This document shows, piece after piece, positions 1 to 9,956 of a DNA stretch of 10,038 nt (positions within the stretch are counted from its first letter, which is position 1; each line of letters begins with the position of its first letter). Source of the stretch: an uncultured Erysipelotrichaceae bacterium. Its GTDB lineage: Bacteria; Bacillota_I; Bacilli_A; RF39; UBA660. The notes beneath the pieces are model-generated. The model saw only the letters and a list, made by a program, of their open reading frames with translations, was not told the DNA's origin and made no database searches. Both the position numbers and the translations under genes were made by a program. The stretch spans positions 1-10,038 of the forward strand of contig CADBLY010000075.1 of NCBI GenBank assembly GCA_902795725.1, written 5' to 3'.

Positions 1-23
1 AATATGATTATTTATATTATTGA
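1..23 (+). CDS. possible 3' end of an upstream gene (partial)
   Basis: Reading from base 3 gives the short peptide YDYLYY followed by TGA at 21-23, just before the ribosome binding site of the next gene. This is the spacing expected in a packed phage tail operon. In Bacillota phages the gene before a tail-tip protein often encodes a distal tail protein, but nothing here identifies it. Another frame stays open to a TGA at 64-66 and would overlap the next gene, so the frame choice is not secure. Confidence 0.3.
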
Positions 24-26
24 GTT

Positions 27-36
27 AAAAGGAGGG
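27..36 (+). promoter_or_regulatory. strong Shine-Dalgarno site for the tail-tip gene
   Basis: The stretch AAAAGGAGGG lies four bases before the ATG at 41. It contains AAAGGAGG, a full match to the anti-Shine-Dalgarno end of 16S rRNA. It fixes the start of the long gene and suggests a host that relies on Shine-Dalgarno initiation. Confidence 0.85.
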
Positions 37-40
37 GCTT

Positions 41-3000
41 ATGGAACAATTCAAAGATGCTTATGAAATAAGCCTTTGGGAAGACGTGCCAGTCGCGGCT
101 TCTGGTAGTGGGAATAATAAGATTCCTGCTCATTATGAGGAAGAAAAAATTGGTGTAATTGGTTCTGATTCGATGACTGCATAGTGGCGCGCCGTAGAAC
201 CAAGACTTACATAGAATGTTAATGGTACTAATACTTTTTCGTTTAAGATGTTTTATACCTATATTGATACGATAACAGGTGAGAGAAAAGATAATCCTTT
301 TTAGAAATTGCTTGTTAATGAGAGAAAGGTTAAGGTTAAATGGAAGGGTGATTGGTACGATTTTGTTATAAAAAATATTAATGAAGACTCAAGTGGAAAG
401 TCAGTTACTTATACTTGTTAGGATTAGTTTATTAATGAGTTAAGTAAGAATGGTTTTAATCTTGAGTTTGATAACGAACTAGGCAACAATATGGGAACTG
501 CGCAGGAACTTGCGTAGACGGTGCTTGATGGAACTGATTGGGTTGTTCCAAAAGGATAGGCCCCAATTAAGCAATATAGAGAAGAACCAGTTTATGACGT
601 TACTGTAAATGGAAAGAGGATTTTAGTATTCTATTCTGTAGTACAAAATCACGCAACTGATTTTTAGTATTGGTACGATGATTCTTCTGATAATGAATAC
701 GTGCGTGATGGCACTTCAATGCTTGTTATCAATGGTGAATGTAAGAGCGCAGTTGCTTCCTGGAATGAAGATACTGCGACAATTACGAATGATTCTGTTT
801 TAGGAACAGCTACTATTGCTTTTACGCCAGGTCAAGTTTCTAACAACTATCGTGCGAAGCGTTTGGTTAAATCACAAGAAACTGCGTTTTGTCCCCCATT
901 AGATAGATATGTTTTAAAGTATAAAAAGGGTGGCGATACCTATTATGGTTATGAAACCACTTCATATATGGACCCAACTCTTGTAACTGATTATATTGTT
1001 AATGGGCGTGCTTTTACTAGTACTTAGGGGTGGACTGGTGCGAATTGGAACGTGTATCCTCCTTATTCAACCGGCGCGGAAAATGTAACTAGTTATTTAA
1101 TTATTCCAAAAGGCAGCTGGGTTTAGAATTCTACTCTTTATGATTATAGATATGGTAGATTTAAAAACGGTCTTACTAAAGGTGAAAAATTAGTTTTAAG
1201 AATTAAGGCTAAATATGGTAATAACACTGCACCGGATAGTTATTTTACTGGTGGGATAAATGATATACGTATTTCATCAACTAATGATGGAGGGACTAAT
1301 TATATTAATGTTGATTCTACTATAGTAGAAACAGATGAGCTTGGTAATTACACTGGTTGGGTTCGTTATATACTCAAAGTAACTTCTTCTTGTGCTTATA
1401 ACGATTTAATTAGTAACACTCCAGTTACTTTAAGATTTAAATATAGCAATTAGACATCTTCTATTACTCATCTTTGGATAGAAGAAATACAATTTTTTGA
1501 CTATATTACTGATGCTTCTGGAAAACTTTTAATTCCTTCAGAATATAATGTTGATGGTGTTGTAAAAACAGAATGGCGTTATTTTGCTGAGCAATATTTA
1601 ACAGCATCTTCAGAAGAAGATGTGGTATTTTCTGATTATAGTGATACACCTGACTTAAATTATATTCCAGATTATCCCGAAGGTAATAAAGTTGGTGAAA
1701 AAATTCGTAGTATCACTGGTAAGAACTCAAATAGATTTAATTGGATTTAGACAATAGCTGAAACTTTTGAGTGCTGGGCAAAATTTTATATTGAGCATAA
1801 CACTGAAACTGGTGAACTCAAATATTATAACGGTGTGCCGCATAAAGAAGTAACTTTTGTAGAAGAAATTGGTGATAATACCGGTTTAAGTTTTGTTTAT
1901 GGAATTGACCTTAACACGATAAGCCGTACTATTAATTCAGATTAGATCGCTACAAAAGTCATTGTTAGTCCTAACTCAAATGAATTTGCAGAAGATGGTT
2001 TCTGTACAATTGCGCGCTCTAGTGAAAATTATTCAAAAGCAAATTTTATACTTGATTTTGGGTATTATATAAATTAGGGAATGTTAAATAGCGGAGAGAT
2101 AAACCGCGATTTATATGATTCAAGCAATAGTGGTAATGGTATTGGATATTATTACTGGTTAAGATAGTTTAATACACAATATGATTAGATAACAGATAAA
2201 ATTGTTGATTTAAAGGCTTAGTTAGATAGATATAACTCTGCTTTAGATAATTATACAAAACTTTGTGATTCTACCACAAAAGAAATTAATTCTGTTTAGA
2301 CCCGTTTAATGGGGTATGCTGGTTTAACAGGAACTTTTAACAAAACAAAAGTTTATAACTATGTTAAAAATCATAAAGATTATTAGGCAGTTTAGACACT
2401 TTGGGATACTTTAACTAGATTAAATACTGAATTACCTAAATATCAAGAAACTAAGAACTAGATAGATGCCTAGGTAACAAATTTAAATAATGATATAGAA
2501 GCAAAAGAAATTGAACAAAAAACAATAGAAGAAAACATAAAAAAACTCGACGAAAAGTTTTATAAAAAATATGCACGCTTTATATAGGAAGGTTCATGGA
2601 TTTCAGAAGATTATTATGATGATAACCTTTATTATCTTGACGCTGAAAGCGTTGCTTATACAAGCTCGCGCCCACAGATTCAATATAATATAAATGTTTT
2701 ACGTTTGAGTGCGCTTGACGAGTTTAAAAATAAAATTTTTAATGTTGGTGATAAGGCCTATATCGAAGATACCGAGTTCTTTGGTTATTTAAATGATAGA
2801 ATAACTCCATATAAAGAATAGGTAATTATTTCAGAGATAACTTCGGTATTTGATTCACCTGAGCAAGATACAATAACGGTTCAAAACTATAAGACATAGT
2901 TTGAGGACTTGTTCCAACGTATAACCGCTACAACTCAATCACTCCAATATGCGTCTGGCGCGTATAATCGTGCGGCTTCAATAGTTGAGCCTACAGGAGA

Positions 3001-6000
3001 AATCAACTCTTGGACGCTTGAAAAGTCACTTGCATATAATGAACAGTTGGCTTGGCGCGCGACAGATGATTCAGTTGTTATTAATACAACAGGTATTACA
3101 GCAGTTGATACAACAAATCCGCAACATATGGTTAGACTTAGTAGTGCCGGCCTTCAGATTTCTGATGATGGTGGTGTTACTTGGACTGTTGGCGTAAGTG
3201 GTGCTGGAATTTCGACACAGAATTTAACTGCGGGTAGTATTAATGTTGATAATATTTAGATACTTAGTGGAAGTTATAAGACTTTTACTTGGAATAAATA
3301 TGGTATAAATGCTTATTACTACGAAACTGATTAGAGTGGCAATATAAATGTTAATAGCAATACTTTTGTAAGATTTGATAGATATGGTCTTTATGGAATT
3401 TAGAATGTTGGGGTAGAAGGTGCGGAATATAAACCTGAATCTGAGGGTGATGTTTGGAAAAATGCGAATTTTGCTGTTACTTGGAGGGGATTTAAGCTTA
3501 GGACTGATACCGGCGCCGTAACGATTACTTCTGAAGATGATATTAGTGTTTGGGATGAAGAAAATATTAATCGTGTAAAAATAGGTAAGCTTCGTGGTTA
3601 GGGAAGTAGTGGTGATCCAAATGTTTATGGGATTAGAATTTCTAAACCTGAAGAAAGGAATGGGTAGATTGTTGCAGTTCCTGTTATGGAAAGTGATAGT
3701 AATGGGAATCTTTGGCTTAAAGACGCTTTATATATTGGTAATTTAAATAATAATAATATTGCTATTGGTAATTTACCTAATAATCCTTATGTTTATGGAT
3801 ATGATGAAGTTGCAGTTGGGGATTCTTTTATAACGGGAAAAACATACTATGAATATGATGAAAGCACTAATACTTATAATGTAACTTCAGATACTATACC
3901 TAATGTAAATAAGACTTATTATGAGCAAGTAGGGCAAGTATTTAATGCTAATAATAATTTTATTATGTATGATAATGGTTCTATAATTGCTAATAATGGT
4001 ACTTTTAATAATGGTATTTTTTCAGGTACATTATAGGCCGCCACTGGTAGTTTTTCAGGTGATATATCTGCTGCAACTGGTAGATTTAGCGGAGCAATAG
4101 AAGCTACTATAGGTAATATTGGTGGTTTTACTATAGGTAGTACATCTATTTATTCATTAAAAGACGAAAATAATGGTATTATTTTAATGAGTGGGCCTTC
4201 TTATATTCGTACAATTGATACGGAAAAGTAGGAAGGTAAGACATATTATTATGTTCAAGAAAACGGTAGTTATGGAGTATTTGAAGGTTCTGAATTTGAA
4301 TAGGGTAAAGAATATTATGAATTATATGCAGACTAGTCTATAAATGCTAATAATAATTTTATAGTGTATAATGATGGTTCTATTGAAGCTAAAAAAGGAA
4401 TATTTTCTGGCACTTTATAGGCAGCTGAAGGTACTTTTGCTGGTGATATAAGTGCGGCTTCCGGTATTATTGGCGGTTTTTAGATTGCAAATAATTAGTT
4501 AACATCCACTGATGAAGAATAGTCTATATAGTTAAATGGTGCTGATGGTTCTATAATTGCTAATAAAATTACATTAGGGATTGGGGCAGAAATTGATGAT
4601 TATTTAAAATTAGGTAATGCCTATATTTATGAACCAACAAAACATGATCATTTACTTATTAGTGCGGGCAATAATAGTGTTAATAATGGCTATATAAAAA
4701 TTTATGATAACGGAGTTATGAACTTAGGTTCTATTGAAGTAGATGGTTAGACTTCAACTATATAGTTAGATGATCCTAATGCTAAAATAATCGCTGGTCC
4801 CAACGTTACCATTACATCAGACAGGTCTGTTTTTAAAGATGTTGATATAACTGGTACATTACATACTGCAATATTTGAAATTGGTAAAGTTCAAGCAGTT
4901 GGCGGAGCAATGATTTTTAAAGAAAGTTCTGAAATAGATACTTTAGAGAGTTAGGCAAATAGTTATATTTTTACAACCAAAACTCCTATTACCTGGGATA
5001 TAGGAACTATAGCTTTATTTACTTCTAAGGAAGATAGCTTAGAGGAAATATATGGTATTATTAATGGAATAGGGCCCGTTTATAATAAAGCTGAGATTGG
5101 TAGTTTTAAAGATGGAATAACTTATTATGAATTGATTGATGAGTATATCGAAACAGAAGATGAAATTCCAGTATTAGGTAAAGTTTATTATATATTAAAT
5201 GGTCAAGAGTATATAGAGTATATTGGCACTGATTAGCCTTTTGAAGTTGGTGTAACTTATTATGAAAAAATTAATAGATATATTGAAACAGAAGATGAAA
5301 CTTATATAGAAGGAAAAACTTATTATACAATTGATGAATTTTATCATAAATATACTGTAAAAACAAATAGAAATTTTGATGTTGAACATAATTATACGGT
5401 TTTACAGATAGCAGATTTAACTGGAAAAGTAAAATATGAATAGTTTAATGGTGCTAATTTTGAACCAGAAATTAATTATTATGAAAAAACTTATATAATA
5501 ACTTAGGATGAATCTCCACAATTAGAAAAAGAATATTATATAAAAGATGAAAATAATAATTATATAAAATTTGAAGGCTCTGTTTTTGAAGAAGGAATAA
5601 ATTATTATGAAATTAGTTATTTTCAAACAGAAGATATAGCTCCTTTAGAAAATAAAACTTATTATATTTAGTTGCCAATTTATGCAAATAATTTAGTGAT
5701 TGGTATAAATTCTCAAAGTCATCAAAATAAAATGTTATATCCAGAAGCATTAACTATGATCGATGCTATTGGAGTAGATCAATATGGTTCTCATGGAGGG
5801 AGACCAAACTTATTATTAGGTAATTTAACTAAGTTAAATTTAGATAATATTACTGGTTATGGTCTTTATGGAGAAAATGTCTATTTAACTGGTAGTTTGG
5901 TTACAGAAGTTAAACACAGTGATGGAACAGAAACTACGTATGCGGGTGTTAATACTAGAGATGGAGTTCATGCTAATATTTTTGATGATAAACCTGTATC

Positions 6001-6691
6001 ATATAAAGATCGGTCAAGAATAGTATTTTGGGCCGGTGCAAAAAGTAATAAAGATAATGATATAAAAGATTCACCTTTTTAGGTAACTGAAGATGGTTCA
6101 TTTTATGCAAGGCAAGGTTACTTTACAGGTTCTATAATTACTGAAGCTTCAATTAGTGCAGCAACATTAACAGCTTCTAAGTTATATGCGATTGATATAT
6201 ATGGTGGTACCAAAAATGATGCTGCTGCATTAACAATACATGATACAACTAATGGTATTATATTTGCTTCAGATAGATCAAACACGGAATTATTAAGAAT
6301 TAATGATAGTAGCTTTAGTTCAAATGGTGATAATAAATTTATAAAGATTAATAATAATGTTATTGATTTTATCGGAGATACTTTTAACACAAAATCGACA
6401 AATGATTCTTTTTATTTAACTATTAAAAACGATAAAATAATAGGTATATAGGAAAAAGGAGAATCTCCTGATTTAGAAATAAGTGATTTATCTCTTAATA
6501 CAAATTTTGAAATAAAATTTAATAATATTTCTAAAATGTTAATAAAAAATGATGAAGGAATAGATAAAACTACTTTATCTTCTCAAATAGTTAATATAGA
6601 CAGAGAAGTTCATTTTGGAGATAAAATGAAATATTAGTAGGTTAGTGATAGTGATAATAATTTAATAGGTTATGACCTTTATGTGTCATAA
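41..6691 (+). CDS. giant phage tail-tip / central fibre protein, amber-recoded (about 2216 aa)
   Basis: The frame from ATG 41 runs to TAA 6689-6691 with about 50 internal TAG codons read as Gln and no in-frame TGA or TAA. Residues 1-330 form an N-terminal hub region with the motif TYTCQDQFINELSKNGF. Residues 330-490 look like a beta-sandwich carbohydrate-binding insert (GWTGANWNVYPPY; GWVRYILKVTSSC). The hub resumes at about 512-690 with GKNSNRFNWIQTIAETFECW, a pattern I associate with minor structural/endopeptidase-tail proteins. A charged, Leu/Ile-heptad coiled coil spans about 708-847. Next come FEDLFQRITATTQSLQYASG and a collar with SDDGGVTWTVGVSGAGI (about 953-1075). From about 1216 the protein is a repetitive Asn/Ile/Tyr-rich fibre with duplicated SGTLQAA modules and TYY repeats. 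Near the end are RIVFWAGA (about 1993) and FQVTEDGSFYARQGYFTGSI. It likely sits at the distal tail and contacts the cell surface. I see no clear peptidase or lysozyme active site. It sits 13 bases before the next gene. Family assignment rests on memory of motifs, not a search. Confidence 0.9.
1028..1510 (+). other. probable carbohydrate-binding (jelly-roll) insert within the tail-tip protein
   Basis: Residues about 330-490 interrupt the hub-like regions on either side. They show alternating hydrophobic strands and aromatic-rich patches (GANWNVYPPYSTG, GWVRYILKVTSSCAY, LWIEEIQFFDY). Gly/Asn/Thr-rich loops separate the strands. This pattern is typical of CBM-like beta-sandwich domains inserted in tail-tip proteins, where they bind cell-wall or surface sugars. 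The call is inferred from the pattern, and the boundaries are approximate. Confidence 0.5.
2162..2581 (+). other. coiled-coil segment of the tail-tip protein
   Basis: Residues about 708-847 are rich in Lys, Glu, Gln, Asp and Leu/Ile at heptad-like spacing, for example ITDKIVDLKAQLDRYNSAL and IEENIKKLDEKFYKKY. Glycine is scarce except around residues 758-765, and proline is nearly absent. Several of its glutamines are TAG-encoded. Such helical segments usually trimerise or stiffen a fibre between the hub and distal parts. Confidence 0.7.
3827..3931 (+). repeat. first pair of TYY repeats (GKTYYE / NKTYYE)
   Basis: Two copies of a short motif, GKTYYEYDES and NKTYYEQVGQ, have their Tyr-Tyr pairs 24 residues apart (bases 3845 and 3917). 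They match the motif of the longer array downstream and begin the repetitive fibre portion of the protein. Confidence 0.75.
3911..4135 (+). repeat. duplicated fibre module, copy 1 (KTYYE ... SGTLQAATG ... GGFTI)
   Basis: This segment encodes KTYYE, then NANNNFIMYDNGSI, SGTLQAATGSFSGDISAATG and GGFTI. The same order recurs at 4307-4486. Both copies encode the Gln of SGTLQAA as TAG (4034 and 4418). The first copy carries extra ATGRFSGAIE-type sequence, so the units differ in length. Confidence 0.8.
4229..4333 (+). repeat. second pair of TYY repeats (GKTYYY / GKEYYE)
   Basis: The motifs EGKTYYYVQENGSYGVF and FEQGKEYYELY have their Tyr-Tyr pairs 22 residues apart (bases 4247 and 4313). Two TAG codons fall inside (4232, 4301), one of them directly before the second GKEYYE motif. 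Confidence 0.75.
4307..4486 (+). repeat. duplicated fibre module, copy 2 (KEYYE ... SGTLQAAEG ... GGFQI)
   Basis: This is the second copy of the module at 3911-4135, encoding INANNNFIVYNDGSI, SGTLQAAEGTFAGDISAASG and GGFQI. Where copy 1 has Thr (ACT, 4130) before the final Ile, this copy has TAG (4481). A weaker relative (ITGTLHTAIFEIG, about 4846-4884) has His where the copies have TAG-encoded Gln. Confidence 0.8.
5102..5671 (+). repeat. array of about nine degenerate TYY repeats in the tail fibre
   Basis: Tyr-Tyr motifs start at bases 5123, 5186, 5258, 5321, 5393 (degenerate, NYT), 5477, 5534, 5603 and 5660. Spacing alternates between short steps (57-63 bases) and long steps (69-84 bases). 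The units therefore appear to come in pairs: an F..G.TYYE type followed by a GK.YYI type. A 22-base stretch at 5144-5165 recurs with one mismatch at 5279-5300, exactly 135 bases or one pair later. This points to growth by duplication of pairs. Confidence 0.8.
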
Positions 6692-6698
6692 AAAGGAG
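6692..6698 (+). promoter_or_regulatory. Shine-Dalgarno site for the second fibre gene
   Basis: AAAGGAG begins directly after the TAA of the upstream gene and ends six bases before ATG 6705. It supports this start and tight co-translation with the tail-tip gene. There is no room for a separate promoter in the gap. Confidence 0.85.
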
Positions 6699-6704
6699 TA
6701 AAAT

Positions 6705-9700
6705 ATGGCAAAAATTTATGCTTCTACAAGTAGTGTTATAAATTGTGAATACACTTTAAGTATTGCAAGAGATAGTAATAATAATAGTAATATTGTTATT
6801 ACTGCTTCAGGTACAATTTACGGAAATGGTTCATCAGAAAATGACTCTTCTGATTTATATGTTCATTTATGTTATAATGTGTCTCCTGCAAATACAACAG
6901 GTACAGGCGCGCCTACTAATAGAGGGACTCGTTTTGGTGATGGATAGAAGATAGTGACTCGTCCGCTTAATAAAAACTCAATTCCTAAATCAGGATTAAC
7001 TTTTAGTAAAAGTTGGACTATTACTGATAACGCAGCAAGAACTTTTTCAAATTGTGCATTATTTTTATCTGGAAGCGCAACTAATTAGGGGCTCGCAGGT
7101 GGCGTAAAATCTTACATGTTTACAGGTGAAAAATTAAACAAAGATGTAAGTAATTAGATTAGATATTATACAGAAACATTATCAATAACAGCAGGTTATA
7201 GTAACGTTTCAAATCCCACTGCAAGTAGTATTAAATTTAATAGTAGCTCAACTAGTCCTCTTGTTGTTACACCAAATGCTAATATAACAGTTTCTTGGGC
7301 AGCTGGAACAGCTGGTACTAATAATGCTATTAAACAATATGAAGTAACATTAAATGGAACAACTAGGACAACAACTAATACTTATTATGATTTTTCAAAT
7401 TTAAATTTAGGAAGAGGCACCTCTTATTCTGCTATTGTTAAGGCTATACCAACTATTCCTGGGTATGGCCCTTCAAGCGGAGAAACTAGTACCAATAAGG
7501 TTAAAGGAAACACATTACCAACCGCGCCAACTATTACTTTGAGTGGAACTACAATATTAAACAATGTTAATTATATAAAATCTAATGGTACGGCTACTTT
7601 TTCTCTTAGTTCAAGTGATGCAGACGGACATGCTATAACTTATTATCAAAATACTACAAATTCTATTAGTGGGGCGACCGCGATTACAGGGTCCTCTTGG
7701 TCAACTAATACTGGAGGCACTTATTATTTTTGGGCAAAAGATTCCCTAGGTGAGCCTAGTTCGGTAAGTAGCAAAAGTTTTACCAAAAATGTAAAGCCAT
7801 CTGCCGATGGTGGAAATTTAACTTTAGCAAGAACAAGTCAATATACTTCTAACCAAATTACTAACTGGTTAAAAGATTATTATTATACTGCAGGAAAAGC
7901 TACTATAACTGGTGTTACTTCTACTTGTGGAGTAGCGAGTTATACTTGGAATATTAGAACTTATGATTATAGTGGTGGGGCTACCACTCCAACTTTTAAT
8001 AATGATTGGAAAGATTATGGTTCTACAACTACTACCACTAATTCATGTAATTATTCTTATCCTACCAATGGAGATTGGGGAAAAGCTTATAAAATAAGAT
8101 GTATAATTACAGATAAATTAGGAGAACAAAGTAGCGAAATTATAAGTGAAGGGTATTGTGTTATTCCTCCGGCACCATCTTTAAATAGTGATATTTGGAA
8201 CACTCTAAATTTATCTGATGTAAATGGCTCTTTACATAAAAGCTTTTATTAGTACATGAGTACTAAGGTTAATTATGTAGATAGTTCTGTTACAGTAGAA
8301 CCAACAATTTCTGGCAACGCCTAGGTTAGATTAAATGATACTACGTCTTTTTCTTCTAGTGGAAAAATACCTTTAGTAATATCTAATACTGCTGAGTGGA
8401 CTACTTATACTTTAACTCTTTCCTTAAAATCAGCTTGGGGAGGAACTTCTGCATTTAATTCAAAAACTTATAATATAACTCGAACTGGCGGACCAAAAGT
8501 TTCAGAAGGCAGCACAAACAGAGTTTTTAGTATAAATGATATAACTTTTCGTGGAAGTACAGAAATTAAACCTTTTACTGATGACGGTAATTTTAATATA
8601 ACTTTTAAAAATTATATCAGTGGTAATAATTTTTCTGGTAACGGTGAAAATGCTAATATTTATCTTTCTGCTAATGGAAAAATGGTTGCTATCGTAGGAG
8701 CAAATAGAGAAACTTCACAGGGAGTTACAACTATAACAACAAAAAGAGGTGGCCCATATGCTACATCTGGACTTTATAATTGGAGTACTAATGAATTAGG
8801 TTTATATTTAAGGAGTGGCAATGAATCTGTTGGTTTTTGTATTGAATTTACCGATGTTTTTGGTATATCGTATTATTATACTAAATGGGGTCTAACTTTT
8901 AATTTTAGTGAAACACCTGATTTAAAGTTAAGTATGGATGGTGCGACATACATAGATACAAAAGGGTATATTATAAAAGAAAATGATAATTTAATATACC
9001 AAATTGGTACTGAAAATAAAAAAGCAAAAACTTATAGTACTTCTGATATAACCTTCACCCCTTAGATTTATCGTTCTGATATAACAATGGACAAAACTGC
9101 TTTAAAAAATTTAACAGATAATGATTGGAAAGATTATGGTTCTACTTTTAAATAGGAAAACCTTTCTCGTACAACTAATTCTGCTATTGAGTTTTATATA
9201 AATTAGTCATTTGAAGTTGGTCAAATAGATAATTCATAGTATTGTTATTTTAGAATTAAGGCAACTTAGGATGGAAAAACAATACCGATAATTGCAGAAA
9301 ATGTCGAATATATTTCTCAAAGACATTGTGTGCTTACAAGCCTTGATTTTGATTAGCAATAGCCTACTTATGATTTAACTGATAAAATTTTTGGATATTC
9401 TTTTACACTGCCAACTTTAAAAGGAAAAACTGATTATGGAGCAGGCATCATTAGTGAAAATAATTATTATTATAATATTACTAATGCTTATTATGGAATT
9501 TAGTTTTCTACCACTTCTGATTTTTCTTCTACTACTACTAAATGGTTAACTTCACAAGGTGAATTAAGTAGTAGTTAGGTAAGTTTAGGCAGCATTACTA
9601 ATGGAACAGCTCAATATAGTGGTTCTAATATAGATTTATCAAATTTACCTACTTGGCAATTTTATAATATTAGAATTGTTTATTGGAGTAAAATTGGTGA

Positions 9701-9953
9701 TACAAAAACTACTTATGGAAAAACATTCTTATTATACAATTCTTAGCCTACCGTAAGTTATAGACAAAATTAGGTTGGAATTAATATTAATGGTATTGAA
9801 ACAAACCATACAGATTCTGCAGTAGTTATTGGTAGCACTTCTGGAAAAAATTTAATTAAATTAATTAGTGCTAATAAAACAGCTGTTATAAATCTTGATA
9901 CCGGCGCGCTTGATGGTTTTATATTTGACGGTGGTGACAACTGGGGTAGTTAA
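6705..9953 (+). CDS. phage tail fibre / adhesin with FN3- and Ig-like domains, amber-recoded (about 1082 aa)
   Basis: The frame runs from ATG 6705 to TAA 9951-9953 with 16 internal TAG codons by hand count and no in-frame TGA or TAA. Residues 1-165 form an N-terminal beta-rich domain of a type I cannot name firmly. Residues about 166-265 look fibronectin-III-like (ANITVSWAAG, IKQYEVTLNG, LGRGTSYSAIVKAI). Residues about 271-362 are Ig-like (TATFSLSSSDADGHAITYY; GTYYFWAKDSLGEPSS). More Ser/Thr/Asn-rich beta domains follow. The C-terminal about 70 residues (from 9744) read QPTVSYRQNQVGINING, then AVINLDTGALDGFIFDGG. This resembles the tip of siphovirus fibre proteins with a YRxNxxGIN start and a DGFxxDGG end. 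No signal peptide or membrane segment is seen. The likely role is a fibre or receptor-binding adhesin on the tail tip, made with the upstream protein. Receptor and exact family are unknown. Confidence 0.88.
7999..8026 (+). repeat. 28-base exact direct repeat, copy 1
   Basis: A 28-base stretch encoding NDWKDYGST is repeated exactly at 9118-9145 in the same reading frame, 1119 bases away. The flanking domains are not obviously alike at the protein level beyond this peptide. Confidence 0.9.
9118..9145 (+). repeat. 28-base exact direct repeat, copy 2
   Basis: This is the second copy of the 28-base repeat at 7999-8026, again encoding NDWKDYGST in frame. A TAG codon follows shortly after (9153). 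Confidence 0.9.
9354..9362 (+). other. mixed glutamine tract TAG-CAA-TAG
   Basis: Three consecutive codons, TAG, CAA and TAG, sit between Asp and Pro in the second fibre protein. A sense Gln codon between two TAGs fits TAG being read as Gln. A tandem TAG-TAG also occurs at 6635-6640 in the first protein. Confidence 0.85.
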
Positions 9954-9956
9954 AAT

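Noticed and set aside
701..1027. Short separate plus-strand open frames (701-1027, 2909-3259, 3686-4036, 5672-6082, 7539-8252, 8682-9065) as individual genes
   Set aside because: They share the frame of the two long genes, begin at internal Met codons without ribosome sites, and end only at TAG. They are pieces of the recoded genes.
2985..3197. Plus-strand frames at 2985-3197 and 6763-6954
   Set aside because: They overlap the long genes in another frame, lack ribosome sites, and read as low-complexity Leu/Ile/Gln shadows.
5195..5389. Minus-strand frame of 64 residues, hydrophobic, as a small membrane protein
   Set aside because: It lies opposite the Tyr/Glu/Lys-rich repeat array, whose complement naturally encodes Ile/Phe/Ser. 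I see no independent support for it.
3827..5671. CRISPR array
   Set aside because: The repeats are degenerate, in frame, and conserved as protein motifs (TYYE), with no constant DNA repeat and unique spacers.
6118..6390. Minus-strand frame of 90 residues as a gene
   Set aside because: It is fully antisense to the well-supported tail-tip gene. Its hydrophobic bias comes from AT-rich coding on the other strand.
41..6691. Decayed gene with many nonsense mutations
   Set aside because: Only TAG occurs as an internal stop, about 50 times, with no TGA, TAA or frame shift over 6.6 kb. Random decay would produce all three stops and frame shifts.
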